Shown: positions 14,656 through 23,336 of the stretch, in pieces
Layout: every line of letters starts with the position of its first letter
How positions within the stretch are numbered: position 1 is the stretch's first letter
Source: JAPHSX01 sp050298555
GTDB taxonomy: Bacteria > Pseudomonadota > Gammaproteobacteria > Thiohalomonadales > Thiohalomonadaceae
NCBI GenBank assembly: GCA_050298555.1
Contig: JBNKUL010000046.1
Span: forward strand, 88,421 to 152,420
DNA: 64,000 nucleotides
Reading direction: 5' to 3'
Translations under genes and position numbers: made by a program
The notes under the pieces: generated by a model
What the model was told of the DNA's origin: nothing
Database searches by the model: none
What the model saw: the letters and a program-made list of their open reading frames with translations, nothing else

Positions 14656-16011
14656 TTAGTCGAACAGCATTTTGTCGAAGATCGCGCCGGCCTCCGGGTT
14701 CTCCATCAGTTCGTGGGCGATGATATAGCCGGTGGCGCTCCAGGTCTGGAAGAAGTTGGCGCGCCGACCGATGAGACTGCCGAGGCGGCCATCATAGTAC
14801 TCCGGCCATCGGTCGTTCATCAGCCGCTCACCGCTGCTGACGAAGGCGCGTTCGGCGAGGTCGAAACGGCCGCTGCGGCGTGCGGCGGCGATGAAACTCC
14901 AGAGTAGTGTCGGCCAGTTACCGGCGTTGTGGTAACTCCAGGCGGCGTTCTTGGGGTCGCTACCGGTCATAAACATCCACTCCTTGCCCTCGACGGCGGG
15001 GTAGCAGATCTTCAGCGGCATCTCGCCGACAAGTTGGTCCCAGTGGTGGTGATAGAGGCGCATGATCGCCTGTGCCTCGCCATCGTCGGCGAGACCGAAG
15101 AGGATGGAGAGCAGGTTGCCGAAGGCGAAGAAGCGAAAGTCGATACGGCTGGGTCCGACGTTGCCAACCAGGTAGCCGCTGCCCGGCTTGAGCCAACCGT
15201 CGGTCCAGTCGGGGATGCTCTCGGGGTAGACGTTGAGCACGTTTTGCACATCGAGACCGAACTCCTCGGAGTGAAAGCGGTGAATATCATTCAGGCGGTC
15301 ACGCCCCATCCAGTAGTAGATGCGCACGTAGGAGAGCAGGGCCCTGGTGCGGATGGCCACCACTCTGTGCAACTCCCGGTTCTCGTCATGATTATGCAGT
15401 ACCTCGCTGGCGGTGCGCAGCAGGCCGTAGAAGAGTGCCTGAATCTCCAGCGGATGGCCGTAGACGCCCATGCGGCGGTCGATCATGAAGGAGGCATCGG
15501 GGACCAGCATGGTGGGGGAGGTCTCGAAGCTCTCCTTGAGGTAGAGGCCGAGCGCCTGGCGGATACACTCCTGCACGTCCTCCCGCTCGCCAAAGGCGTC
15601 GTCGCCAGAGACGCGCATATAGGCCCGCAGCAGGAACATCCACCACATGGTTGAATCGACCGGGGCGACGCGGCCGATGGCACTCTCGCCGAAATCGGCC
15701 AGCAGGCTCTCCTCTCCGTCCCTGGTGACGACACGAAAGCTGGCAGGCATCAGCCCGGTGGCGCGGGTGTGGCCGGGCATTACCGTCTGCTGGCTGCGCA
15801 GGCGCATCACCGTGGTGAGAAAGTTGCGCACGATTTCGTAGTCCCCGCGCATCAGGTAGACGATGGCGGAGGGAACGAAGTCGCGCACGAAGCACTCGTC
15901 ATAGTTCGGGGCGGCGGGTCTGGGATCACAGGCCGCGGTCGTGCCTATCGGCTCCCCCCTGTAGTAGAGGACCGATTTATAGAGCAGCTCTGTGGCGGAA
16001 TGAAGGGGCAT
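14656..16011 (-). CDS. Alkaline/neutral invertase, GH100
   Basis: A 451-residue homologue of plant and cyanobacterial neutral invertases, which hydrolyse sucrose to glucose and fructose in the cytoplasm. No signal peptide. Family segments include NYDECFVRDFVPSAI near residue 36, MPGHTRATGLMPASF, the acid-containing VAPVDSTMWWMFLLRAY, GNWPTLLW and WPEYYDGR near the end. The Asp of VDST and the Glu of WPEYYD are plausible catalytic acids by family analogy. Length matches bacterial GH100. No sucrose synthase, phosphatase or transporter gene is nearby, so the sucrose source is not evident. Confidence 0.88.
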   Translation of the reverse strand: MPLHSATELLYKSVLYYRGEPIGTTAACDPRPAAPNYDECFVRDFVPSAIVYLMRGDYEIVRNFLTTVMRLRSQQTVMPGHTRATGLMPASFRVVTRDGEESLLADFGESAIGRVAPVDSTMWWMFLLRAYMRVSGDDAFGEREDVQECIRQALGLYLKESFETSPTMLVPDASFMIDRRMGVYGHPLEIQALFYGLLRTASEVLHNHDENRELHRVVAIRTRALLSYVRIYYWMGRDRLNDIHRFHSEEFGLDVQNVLNVYPESIPDWTDGWLKPGSGYLVGNVGPSRIDFRFFAFGNLLSILFGLADDGEAQAIMRLYHHHWDQLVGEMPLKICYPAVEGKEWMFMTGSDPKNAAWSYHNAGNWPTLLWSFIAAARRSGRFDLAERAFVSSGERLMNDRWPEYYDGRLGSLIGRRANFFQTWSATGYIIAHELMENPEAGAIFDKMLFD

Positions 16012-16061
16012 GCCATTGATAATAGCCCCCCTTCGCCGGATGTGTGAACTCGTCTTGCCCT

Positions 16062-16511
16062 CTACCTGAGCGCGAGCAGGCGGTCAAAGCGTGACATGGA
16101 GAAACCGCGCACGGTCTTGCCGCCCACCTGGAACAGGGGGACGCCGCTGCCGTTTAGCCGGTCGTATTCGCTTTTGGCACTGGGGTTCTTTTCAATGTCG
16201 TACTCGGTGTATTGCACCCCGTTGGCCTTGAAGTAGTTGCGTGCCCTGGCGCAGATGGCGCACCAGGAGGCGCCATACATGACGATCTCGGGGGCGGGCT
16301 TGGGCTCGGTGGTTCTGCCCGTTTTGTGCTTGGCAGTGGGCGTCCCGTTGACGCTGTTAAGCCCCTGCAGCCGCACACGGCTGGCGTCTCCGGATTTCGG
16401 TTCAGAGCCGAAGTGGGTAACGCCGTTCTCGTCCACCCATTTATAGATGGAGCCGGCACCGGCAGTGGTGGTGAAGCAGAATAGAAGTAGGGCAATAATT
16501 TCCTTGCGCAT
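16062..16511 (-). CDS. Periplasmic DUF4124 plus glutaredoxin-domain protein
   Basis: A 149-residue protein: signal peptide (residues 1-19), a DUF4124 segment (SIYKWVDENGVTHFG), a polar linker, and a C-terminal glutaredoxin fold with the redox motif CAIC (YGASWCAICARARNYF) and the cis-proline strand GVPLFQV. The order suggests a secreted thiol-disulfide protein. The DUF4124 part is common in proteobacterial envelope proteins and has no assigned role. It lies 50 bp downstream of the divergent cvfB-like promoter region. Partner protein unknown. Confidence 0.8.
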   Translation of the reverse strand: MRKEIIALLLFCFTTTAGAGSIYKWVDENGVTHFGSEPKSGDASRVRLQGLNSVNGTPTAKHKTGRTTEPKPAPEIVMYGASWCAICARARNYFKANGVQYTEYDIEKNPSAKSEYDRLNGSGVPLFQVGGKTVRGFSMSRFDRLLALR

Positions 16512-16630
16512 GGTCAGGTCCCTCCGTGGTTGTTCCTCGCATCAGTTTATACCGAGGCGTCACGGCGTCAAACCATCGGCACGACGCGCTATAATGCGCC
16601 TCCACTCAAACCGTCATTCAGGGGATTCAG

Positions 16631-17467
16631 ATGGTCACGCTGGGCCGTAGTTACAAACTTAAGGTGCTGAAGGCCGTCGACTTCGGTTTCTACCTCGATG
16701 CCGATGAGCTGGGCGAGGTGCTGCTGCCGCGCAAGTACGCCCCCGAGGGGCTGGCGGTGGGAGACAGTGTGCGGGTCTTTCTCTATCTCGACTCCAACGA
16801 CCTCCCGGTGGCGACCACCCAGAGCCCCAGGGCCGAGGTGGGGCAGTTCGCCTATCTCCGGGTGGTGGACACGACCGGCGTGGGCGCCTTTCTCGACTGG
16901 GGGTTGGAGAAGGACCTGCTGGTTCCCTTTGCCGAGCAGCACCGGCCGATGGAGGAGGGCAAATCCTACCTGGTCCGCCTCTACCTCGACCCGAACGACG
17001 GGCGTATCGTCGCCTCGTCGAAGATCGACAAATTCCTCGACGACGACCGTCCCCACCGCTTCAAGCCGCGTCAGGCGGTGGAGCTCATCATCGCCAATAG
17101 CACCGACCTCGGTTATAAGGCGATCGTCAACCACAGCCACTGGGGCCTGCTCTACAAGGACGAGGTGTTTCAGCGCCTCAGCTTCGGCCAGAGCATTAAG
17201 GGTTTTATCCAGCGCGTGCGCCCTGACGGCCGTATCGACCTCACCCTGCAGGGCGGCCAGGTCAGCCGCGACAAAAATGCAGAGGCGATCCTCGACTACC
17301 TGAAGGCGCAGGGGGGCTTCGCCCCGGTGCACGACAAATCCGACCCCAGGTTGATCTCGGAGCTCTTCGGCATCAGCAAGGGGGCCTTCAAGAAGGCGAT
17401 TGGCGGCCTCTACAAGCAGCGCCTGATCGCGATTGAAAAGGACGGCATCCGCCTGCTCGATGCGTAG
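16631..17467 (+). CDS. CvfB/YitL-like S1-domain RNA-binding protein
   Basis: A 278-residue protein made of S1-type OB folds plus a C-terminal winged helix, as in CvfB of Staphylococcus. The first S1 unit covers residues 1-60 (LKVLKAVDFGFYLD), the second contains VVDTTGVGAFLDWGLEKD, and the third YKAIVNHSHWGLLYKDEVF with GRIDLTL. The C-terminal part FGISKGAFKKAIGGLYKQ is the winged helix. It is thought to bind RNA and modulate gene expression. Its stop overlaps the following methyltransferase start by 8 bp. Confidence 0.82.
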   Translation: MVTLGRSYKLKVLKAVDFGFYLDADELGEVLLPRKYAPEGLAVGDSVRVFLYLDSNDLPVATTQSPRAEVGQFAYLRVVDTTGVGAFLDWGLEKDLLVPFAEQHRPMEEGKSYLVRLYLDPNDGRIVASSKIDKFLDDDRPHRFKPRQAVELIIANSTDLGYKAIVNHSHWGLLYKDEVFQRLSFGQSIKGFIQRVRPDGRIDLTLQGGQVSRDKNAEAILDYLKAQGGFAPVHDKSDPRLISELFGISKGAFKKAIGGLYKQRLIAIEKDGIRLLDA

Positions 17468-18383
17468 CGCAAACTCCCTCCTCGAGGCCATCGACTTCGA
17501 GCCGCGGCAGCTGGAGGGCGAGGAGCAGTGCCGCCGCCTGTTTCATGGGCGTGGCCACGCCTGGCCCGGATACGAGCACATCACTATCGACTGGCTGCCG
17601 CCGGTGGCCCTTATCACCCTCTACCGTGAAGAGGAGCGCAGCCTGCTGGAGCCGCTGGCGCAGGCGCTCTATCAGCAGTTGCCTGGTTGCCGCTCGGTGC
17701 AGCTTCAGTACCGCTGTCGCCACAAGGCGCCCGTCGAGCTGCTGCTGGGCGAGGAGGTGACGGAGCTGGTGGTGGATGAGGCGGGGCTTAAATACGGCCT
17801 GCGCCTCGGTGCGACGCAGAACAGCGGACTGTTCCTCGACATGGCCAATGGCCGTGACTGGGTTAGGAGACATGCGCAAGGGAAGCGGGTGCTCAACCTC
17901 TTTGCCTACACCTGTGCCTTTTCGGTGGCTGCCCGTGCCGGAGGTGCCCGGCGAGTGGTCAACTTCGACCTGAGCAAGGCTGCGCTGAATCGCGGGCGTG
18001 AGAACCATCGTCTCAACGGCCAGGCGCTACAGGGTGTAGTGTTCCAGAGCGGGGATATCTTCAAGTCCTTCTCGCGTATCCGCCGCCACAGCCCCTACGA
18101 GCTGCTGATCTGCGACCCGCCAAGCCTGCAGAAGGGGAGTGTCGACATTGCTCGGGACTACAAAAAAATCATCCGCCGCATCCCCGAGATTATGAGCCCT
18201 GGCAGCGAGGTGATGCTCTGTCTCAACTCGCCGCACCTGGATGAGGAGTTTTTGCTCGATACGGTAGCCGCCGAGTGCCCCGACTGCCGCTTCGTCGAGC
18301 GCCTGCCAAACCCCGAGGTATTCCGCGAGGCGGTGCCGGGCAAGGGGCTGAAGGTGATGCTATTCAAATACTCACTGCAGTAA
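17460..18383 (+). CDS. RlmI-like class I rRNA methyltransferase
   Basis: A 307-residue protein whose C-terminal two thirds match the RlmI/RlmK catalytic domain. Motif I is RVLNLFAYTCAFSVAAARAGGA-like (near residue 142), preceded by ENSGLFLD-type NSGLFLDMANGR and followed by VNFDLSKAALNRGRENH and the catalytic LLICDPPSLQKG. The N-terminal PUA domain of RlmI is missing or reduced, and the protein is shorter than RlmI. I chose the ATG at 17460, which overlaps the cvfB-like stop. Likely a 23S rRNA cytosine-C5 methyltransferase relative; the target base is not predictable. Confidence 0.78.
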   Translation: MRSANSLLEAIDFEPRQLEGEEQCRRLFHGRGHAWPGYEHITIDWLPPVALITLYREEERSLLEPLAQALYQQLPGCRSVQLQYRCRHKAPVELLLGEEVTELVVDEAGLKYGLRLGATQNSGLFLDMANGRDWVRRHAQGKRVLNLFAYTCAFSVAARAGGARRVVNFDLSKAALNRGRENHRLNGQALQGVVFQSGDIFKSFSRIRRHSPYELLICDPPSLQKGSVDIARDYKKIIRRIPEIMSPGSEVMLCLNSPHLDEEFLLDTVAAECPDCRFVERLPNPEVFREAVPGKGLKVMLFKYSLQ

Positions 18384-18416
18384 AATGCTGGAAAATTATC
18401 TGACTCAAGGTGTGTT

Positions 18417-18980
18417 ATGAAGGCAAACGAAATTAAAAAAGGCGCGGTTATCGAGGTCGATGGCCAGAAGGTGGTGGTTAAGCAGGTGACGGTACAGTCC
18501 CCCTCGTCGCGTAGCGGCAGCACCCTCTATAAGGTGAAGGGGCAGAACGTGGTTTCCCGCCAGAAGTTCGAGCGCAGCTTCAAGGGTGATGAGTCGGTGG
18601 GCGAGGTGGACTTCGTGCGCCGCCCGGTGCAGCTGCTGTTTCGCGACGCCGAGGGGTGTACCTTCATGGACAGCGAGAGTTATGAGCAGTTTGTCGTGGC
18701 CGAGGAGAGCCTGGCCGAGGAACTGCCCTACATCAGTGAGGGGCTGGAGGGGATGATCGCCCTGATTGCCGACGGCGTGTTGCTCGGCATCGACCTGCCC
18801 ACCACCGTGAACCTGGAGATCGTCGAGTGCTCCCCCGGCATCAAGGGGGCCTCCGCCTCGGCGCGTACCAAGCCCGCCACCCTGAGCACCGGGCTGGTGG
18901 TGCAGGTGCCGGAGTTCCTCTCGCAGGGGGAGCTGATTAAGGTAAATACCGAGACCGGGGACTATATGTCCAAGGCGTAA
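18417..18980 (+). CDS. efpL: Elongation factor P-like protein EfpL
   Basis: A 187-residue EF-P paralogue of the YeiP type. Its three beta-barrel domains align throughout with E. coli YeiP, ending in SARTKPATLSTGLVVQVPEFL. The ribosome-facing loop of domain I reads SPSSRSG (residues 28-34), with arginine at the tip where EF-P carries its modified lysine. EfpL relieves ribosome stalling at some proline-containing motifs without that lysine modification. It starts 34 bp after the methyltransferase gene and closes a run of three RNA/translation genes, followed by a clear terminator. Confidence 0.92.
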   Translation: MKANEIKKGAVIEVDGQKVVVKQVTVQSPSSRSGSTLYKVKGQNVVSRQKFERSFKGDESVGEVDFVRRPVQLLFRDAEGCTFMDSESYEQFVVAEESLAEELPYISEGLEGMIALIADGVLLGIDLPTTVNLEIVECSPGIKGASASARTKPATLSTGLVVQVPEFLSQGELIKVNTETGDYMSKA

Positions 18981-18997
18981 GCCCATCTCGGATGCAT

Positions 18998-19027
18998 AAA
19001 AAAAGGCCCGCATTGCGGGCCTTTTTT
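18998..19027. terminator. Bidirectional terminator between efpL and the PCuAC gene
   Basis: A-run, then GGCCCGC (19005-19011), loop ATT, GCGGGCC (19015-19021) and a T-run. Works for both convergent genes. Confidence 0.95.
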
Positions 19028-19044
19028 GTATGGGGAGTGGCGCC

Positions 19045-19551
19045 TTAGTGCTGGCCGTGCATCCCCTCGTGGTTCATCATCATACCGCCCTCTTGGACCG
19101 GGGCCTTCACCTTGACCGCGCCGGCGTGCATGAAGTTGAGGGTGACCTCCACTTCATCACCGCTCTTCAGCGGGCGGGTCAGGCCGATCAGCATCACATG
19201 GTAGGAGCCGGGCTTGAGCTCACGCATGCCCTGGGCGGGAATGCCGATACTCTTCACCTGGTACATCTCCATCATCTCGCCCTTCTGGCGCACGTTGTGC
19301 AGTTCTACGCTCTTGGCCACGTCGGACTCGGCGCTCACCAGGTGGTCGTCGTCCATACCGTTGTTGTGAATCACCATGTAGGCGGCAGACATCTTGGAGC
19401 TGGGCGGCACGGCACGTACCCACGCCTGGTGCACCTGCACGCCCTCCATCTTCATTGCCCCCTCATGCTCATGGCTGCTGGCGGCGGCGTTGCCTGCGAC
19501 CAGGGAGAGACCCAGTAGGGAGGGGAGGATGAGTTGCTTCAGCAGTTTCAT
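19045..19551 (-). CDS. Periplasmic copper chaperone PCu(A)C
   Basis: A 168-residue protein with a signal peptide ending near AAASS, then a cupredoxin-like DUF461 domain. The His/Met-rich copper ligands sit around VELHNVRQKGEMMEMYQV and the C-terminal tail is rich in Met and His (GGMMMNHEGMHGQH), as is the mature N-terminus (HEHEGAMKMEG). PCuAC proteins deliver Cu(I) to the CuA or CuB sites of cytochrome oxidases. It lies 20 bp upstream of... the Sco gene stop is 20 bp further along, so the order on the minus strand is Sco then PCuAC, one operon. Confidence 0.92.
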   Translation of the reverse strand: MKLLKQLILPSLLGLSLVAGNAAASSHEHEGAMKMEGVQVHQAWVRAVPPSSKMSAAYMVIHNNGMDDDHLVSAESDVAKSVELHNVRQKGEMMEMYQVKSIGIPAQGMRELKPGSYHVMLIGLTRPLKSGDEVEVTLNFMHAGAVKVKAPVQEGGMMMNHEGMHGQH

Positions 19552-19571
19552 GTAATGCTCCTTTTTTCTAT

Positions 19572-20189
19572 TTAATTAAACAGTTTGTTGATGGGCCCCT
19601 TGGGCTCCTCTTTGAGCAGGGCGCGCACGCCCGCTTCGAGTTCGGCGGCGTTGCTCAGTGAGTTGAACAGCCCGGCCAGTTCGCCCCCGCGGTCCAGCAG
19701 GTAGATGTAGTCGCTGTGGGCGATGAGGTAACCGGCGGCTGAGTCCCCTTGCTCCACCTGATAGGAGACGCGCCATGGGGTGGCGGCTCTTTTCACCGCC
19801 TCTGGGCTGCCCTCCAGGCCGATAAAGCTAGGGTGGAAGAAGTGCACATAATCCTGCAATTTTTTTCCGCCGTCGCGCTGCGGGTCGACGGTAACGAAGA
19901 TCCCCTGTACCTCGGCAGCGGCCTCACCCAGGCGGGACATCGCCTGCTTCATGGTGCCGAGGCTGGTAGGGCAGATATCGGGGCAGGAGGTGTAGCCGAA
20001 GTAGAGCAGCACCAGTTTGCCGCGGTAGTCGCTGAGCGAGACCGGGCGACCGTTGGGGCCGCTGAGGGTAAAGTCGCTGCCGATCCCCTGATGGACAATA
20101 CCGGTGGCGTTATGCACCAGTTCACGGGCGTCGACAGGGGCAGAGCCAAGAAGGAGAAGGAGCGTCAGGGCAAGGAGTTTATTGGGCAT
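19572..20189 (-). CDS. Sco1/SenC/PrrC family copper metallochaperone
   Basis: A 205-residue thioredoxin-fold protein with an N-terminal signal/anchor (PNKLLALTLLLLLGSAPVDA). The copper ligands of Sco proteins are visible: C69-P-D-I-C73 and H158 in LIAHSDYIYLLD. It matures the CuA centre of cytochrome c oxidase together with PCuAC, the next gene. I preferred the ATG at 20189 over the start 45 bp upstream because it puts the signal peptide at the N-terminus. No oxidase subunit gene occurs in the window. Confidence 0.9.
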   Translation of the reverse strand: MPNKLLALTLLLLLGSAPVDARELVHNATGIVHQGIGSDFTLSGPNGRPVSLSDYRGKLVLLYFGYTSCPDICPTSLGTMKQAMSRLGEAAAEVQGIFVTVDPQRDGGKKLQDYVHFFHPSFIGLEGSPEAVKRAATPWRVSYQVEQGDSAAGYLIAHSDYIYLLDRGGELAGLFNSLSNAAELEAGVRALLKEEPKGPINKLFN

Positions 20190-20284
20190 GCTGCTGTGGT
20201 GTAGTGGCCGCGAAACGGCCAATACTACTGACAATCAGCAGGGGGCGCAAAGTGGGCTGGCGGCCCCGAACGGGGCCGCACGGG

Positions 20285-22246
20285 TTAGCCTACGGAGTCA
20301 CTGGTGCTGATCTTGTCGATGATGCGATCCAGCATGGCGACGATGTTGTTGGAGATCGGTCCGATCTTCTCGAACTCGCGCTCCGCCTCCTGGCGTTTGC
20401 CGGCCTCGTTCAGTTCGATGACCTTGCGGATGGTGGCGTGCAGCTCGGCGTGGGGCGGCTCGATCTCCTTCATCTCAGCCAGGTGACTGTAGCTCTCCAT
20501 CCCCTTGGCGTAGTACCACTTGCCGAAGGCGCAGTCGTGGTGTGAGACCGCCTGCTGCAGGGTCAGGGTGGCCTGGCCGTCCAGGTAGCTACGCACCTTG
20601 CCGCGCCATGCCAGGTGGGCCGACTTGGCAAGGAAGAGTTCGTTGACACCGGAGGTCTTGAACTTGGCCATCAGGGTACCCAGGTCCTGCACCTCGCCGC
20701 TGATTTCTGTTACCGCGGTGACGGTCTCCTGGACGGCGTGGGTGGTGCCATCGGCCATCGAGGCGATGCTGGTGACGTTACGGTCGACCTCTTCAGCGAC
20801 GTGGGTCTGCTCCTCGGCGGCGGTGGCGATCTGGTGGCTCATCTCGCTGATGGTGGCGACGGCGGCGGTGATCGCCTGCAGCGCGGTGCCCGCCTCAGCG
20901 GTTTGGGAGACGCTCTCCTGCGCCCGCTCCTTGCTCTGCTCGATCACCGTCACGGCAGAGCGGGCCTGCCCCTGTAGCCGCTCGATGATGGCGCGAATCT
21001 CTTCGGTCGAGCTCTGGGTGCGTTGTGCCAGGGTGCGTACCTCGTCGGCCACCACGGCAAAGCCTCGGCCCTGCTCACCGGCACGGGCCGCCTCGATAGC
21101 GGCGTTGAGGGCCAGCAGGTTGGTCTGCTCGGCGATGCCGTTGATGACCTCCAGTACCTGGCTTACCTCCTGTACATCCTGGTCCAGTTCGCCCATCACC
21201 ACGGCGGCCTCTTCGACCTGCCTGGCCATGGTGTCGATGCTGTTGATGGTGCGTTCCACCACCTGACGGCCATTGCTCGACTCCTTATCGGCCTGCTCGG
21301 CCGCCTCGGCGGTCTTCACGGTGTTCTGTGCCACCTCCTGTACGGTGGCGACCATTTCGTTCATCGCCGTGGCCACCTGGTCCAGTTCGATGTGTTGCTG
21401 CGTCACACTGCGGTTGGTCTCCTCTACCGCTGAGGAGACGGTGGCGACATCCTTGCCGACTACGGAGGCGGCGCGGGTGACGCCGTCGATCATCTGCCCC
21501 ACATGGCTCAGCATATCGTTGTAGGAGTCGAAGGCGTGGCCAATTTCGTTGTCCTCATCGAGGATGCGGATCTTTTTCGAGAAGTCGCCGTCGGCCACCT
21601 TACGAAGATGGTCACGAAGTTCGTTGATCTCATCCAGCATCACGGTCATACCAAACCAGCGACCGAGCACCACCAGTACCAGAATGGCGAGAGTGGTGGC
21701 GATGGCAAACCCCTTTAGCTCCGCAATGGTGGCGTTGGCATCGGTGGCCATCATGCCGACGGCCTTGTTCATCTCCTTGAGTACCACCGGAGCCTGCGCC
21801 TTGATCGCCTTCACCCCCTCGCTGGAGGGGGTCTCGAGATAGCTGAGGATAGAGGCCTTGTACTCGCGCCACAGACCCTCGACCGTGTGCATCTGGCTGA
21901 TGATCGCCTTGTCGCTGATGGCCTCGATGTTACGCGCCTTGTCCCCCTCCATCAGCGCCTTGTGTGAAGACTCGAAGGTGCTGATGGTCTTCATTACGGT
22001 CTCCTTGCTCTCCACCTGTTGGGCGGCCAGCAGGGTCTCCTTGGCGAGGCGTTGGCTCAGCATGCGCTGGGCACCGGCGACGTTGATGGCAGTGGCGTCG
22101 GTACCCAGGCCGAAGTAGACGGTGGTGACCGAGGAGAGGGCACAGAGGAAGATCAGGGCGTAGGAGAAGGTGAATTGTGAACCCAGCGTTTTCAGGCCAA
22201 TACGGGCAAATATCACTCGAAGGAGATGGGCGATCTGGTTTCTCAT
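20285..22246 (-). CDS. Methyl-accepting chemotaxis protein with PilJ-type sensor and CZB zinc domain
   Basis: A 653-residue chemoreceptor. Order: membrane helix (about 25-45), a PilJ/NIT-like helical sensor starting NVAGAQRMLSQRLAKE, second membrane helix (about 180-200), HAMP (about 200-255), long coiled-coil signalling domain with the hairpin tip VINGIAEQTNLLALNAAIEA and RGFAVVADEVR, and a C-terminal chemoreceptor zinc-binding (CZB) domain (HLAWRGKVRSYLDG, then HHDCAFGKWYY, then PPHAELH) with the expected three His and one Cys. CZB domains can sense zinc or oxidants such as hypochlorous acid. A sigma-28-type promoter lies upstream. Confidence 0.93.
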   Translation of the reverse strand: MRNQIAHLLRVIFARIGLKTLGSQFTFSYALIFLCALSSVTTVYFGLGTDATAINVAGAQRMLSQRLAKETLLAAQQVESKETVMKTISTFESSHKALMEGDKARNIEAISDKAIISQMHTVEGLWREYKASILSYLETPSSEGVKAIKAQAPVVLKEMNKAVGMMATDANATIAELKGFAIATTLAILVLVVLGRWFGMTVMLDEINELRDHLRKVADGDFSKKIRILDEDNEIGHAFDSYNDMLSHVGQMIDGVTRAASVVGKDVATVSSAVEETNRSVTQQHIELDQVATAMNEMVATVQEVAQNTVKTAEAAEQADKESSNGRQVVERTINSIDTMARQVEEAAVVMGELDQDVQEVSQVLEVINGIAEQTNLLALNAAIEAARAGEQGRGFAVVADEVRTLAQRTQSSTEEIRAIIERLQGQARSAVTVIEQSKERAQESVSQTAEAGTALQAITAAVATISEMSHQIATAAEEQTHVAEEVDRNVTSIASMADGTTHAVQETVTAVTEISGEVQDLGTLMAKFKTSGVNELFLAKSAHLAWRGKVRSYLDGQATLTLQQAVSHHDCAFGKWYYAKGMESYSHLAEMKEIEPPHAELHATIRKVIELNEAGKRQEAEREFEKIGPISNNIVAMLDRIIDKISTSDSVG

Positions 22247-22379
22247 GTGGTTTCCTACCTTTCGGTTGAGCGGTTTGGCGCCGGATTAAGTTGAGAGCAA
22301 CTTACAGCATGTCCTTAATGTGGGCAATAATCCCATATGAGCCATGCGTGATTACTGGTAACGATAGTATTAGCTTGGG

Positions 22380-22407
22380 TTATCGGCAGTTGCGCCGCAT
22401 ACCTTGA
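22380..22407 (-). promoter_or_regulatory. Sigma-28 (FliA) type promoter for the chemoreceptor gene
   Basis: On the minus strand the sequence has TCAAG as the -35 and a perfect GCCGATAA as the -10, separated by 15 bases. This matches the flagellar sigma-28 consensus. It lies about 130 bp before the chemoreceptor ATG, in an otherwise empty 198-bp gap. It implies co-regulation with a flagellar/chemotaxis regulon elsewhere in the genome. Confidence 0.7.
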
Positions 22408-22444
22408 GCCCGGTGACATGGAGGTCGCATCCGCAGCCCGGTTG

Positions 22445-23308
22445 TTATTGAACGATCCCCGCCTCGCTCAGGTCGTCGCGCAGGTCGTCGATGTCGTGAT
22501 CGGTCAGGCTGAGGTAGTTGAGCAGCAGCGGCTGCAGGCGGGCAAACTCGTGGTCCTCGGTGGTGCCCCCCAGTTTCTGATGGCTGGAGCAGAGGTGGTC
22601 GGCGATCTTGAGTACCGCCAGCAGGTTCTTCTTATCGTTCTCGACCAGTTCGTTGCTGCTGAAGATGCGCTCCGCCTCATGGTGCTCGGCGATCACCTCG
22701 CACAGGTGCTCCGGCAACTGCCAGCGCCGTGCGATGAGGTAGCCGATGGCGCTGTGGTCGGTCTTGATCGCCTCGGACTCAATGACGGTAATGGGGCGTT
22801 CGTTTTCGCTATAGGCGCGCTTTAACAGCTGCGGGTACTCCTCGAACTTCTGTGACAACAGCGGGATCGCCGCATTGTGGAACAGGCCCACGGTGTAGGC
22901 GTCGTCGGCGGAGGCGATGCCCAGTTTCTTGGCAATGAGGGCACTGGCGGCGGCCACATCCATGGCATTGTCCCAGAAGTTGAGCATCATGCCGCTGTCC
23001 TCGGCACTGAGGGTATCGCGTAGGGCCATGGCGTTAATAATGTTGACCACGCTGTTGAGTCCCAGCAGGGAGATCGCCTGGGGAATGGCGGTGATCTTAC
23101 TGGGCATGCCGAAGAAGGGGGAGTTGATGGTCTTCAGCACGCTGCCGGAGAGGCCCACGTCTTTGGCCAGTAGTTTGGCGATATCTTCAAGGGAAAAACC
23201 GGGCATCGCCATCTCTATCTGCAGGTCGGTGAGGATTTGCGGCTGCGGCGGGATGCGGATGCCGCGCAGGATCTCTTCGGCCTGTTTCTGGCCCAGTTCA
23301 ACGCTCAT
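22445..23308 (-). CDS. HDOD-domain protein
   Basis: A 287-residue HDOD protein (a degenerate HD relative) without an output domain. The domain spans roughly residues 18-215, with LQIEMAMPGFSLEDIAKLLAKDVGLSGSVLKTINSPFFG at its start (seen as consecutive helices) and VGLFHNAAIPLL in the middle. HDOD proteins act in signalling and biofilm or motility regulation; mechanism varies. I chose the ATG at 23308, with AGGTG just upstream, over a GTG three codons earlier. It lies between the chemoreceptor and yejK on the same strand. Confidence 0.82.
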   Translation of the reverse strand: MSVELGQKQAEEILRGIRIPPQPQILTDLQIEMAMPGFSLEDIAKLLAKDVGLSGSVLKTINSPFFGMPSKITAIPQAISLLGLNSVVNIINAMALRDTLSAEDSGMMLNFWDNAMDVAAASALIAKKLGIASADDAYTVGLFHNAAIPLLSQKFEEYPQLLKRAYSENERPITVIESEAIKTDHSAIGYLIARRWQLPEHLCEVIAEHHEAERIFSSNELVENDKKNLLAVLKIADHLCSSHQKLGGTTEDHEFARLQPLLLNYLSLTDHDIDDLRDDLSEAGIVQ

Positions 23309-23336
23309 GGGGATCACCTGTTATTCATTGTTTCGC

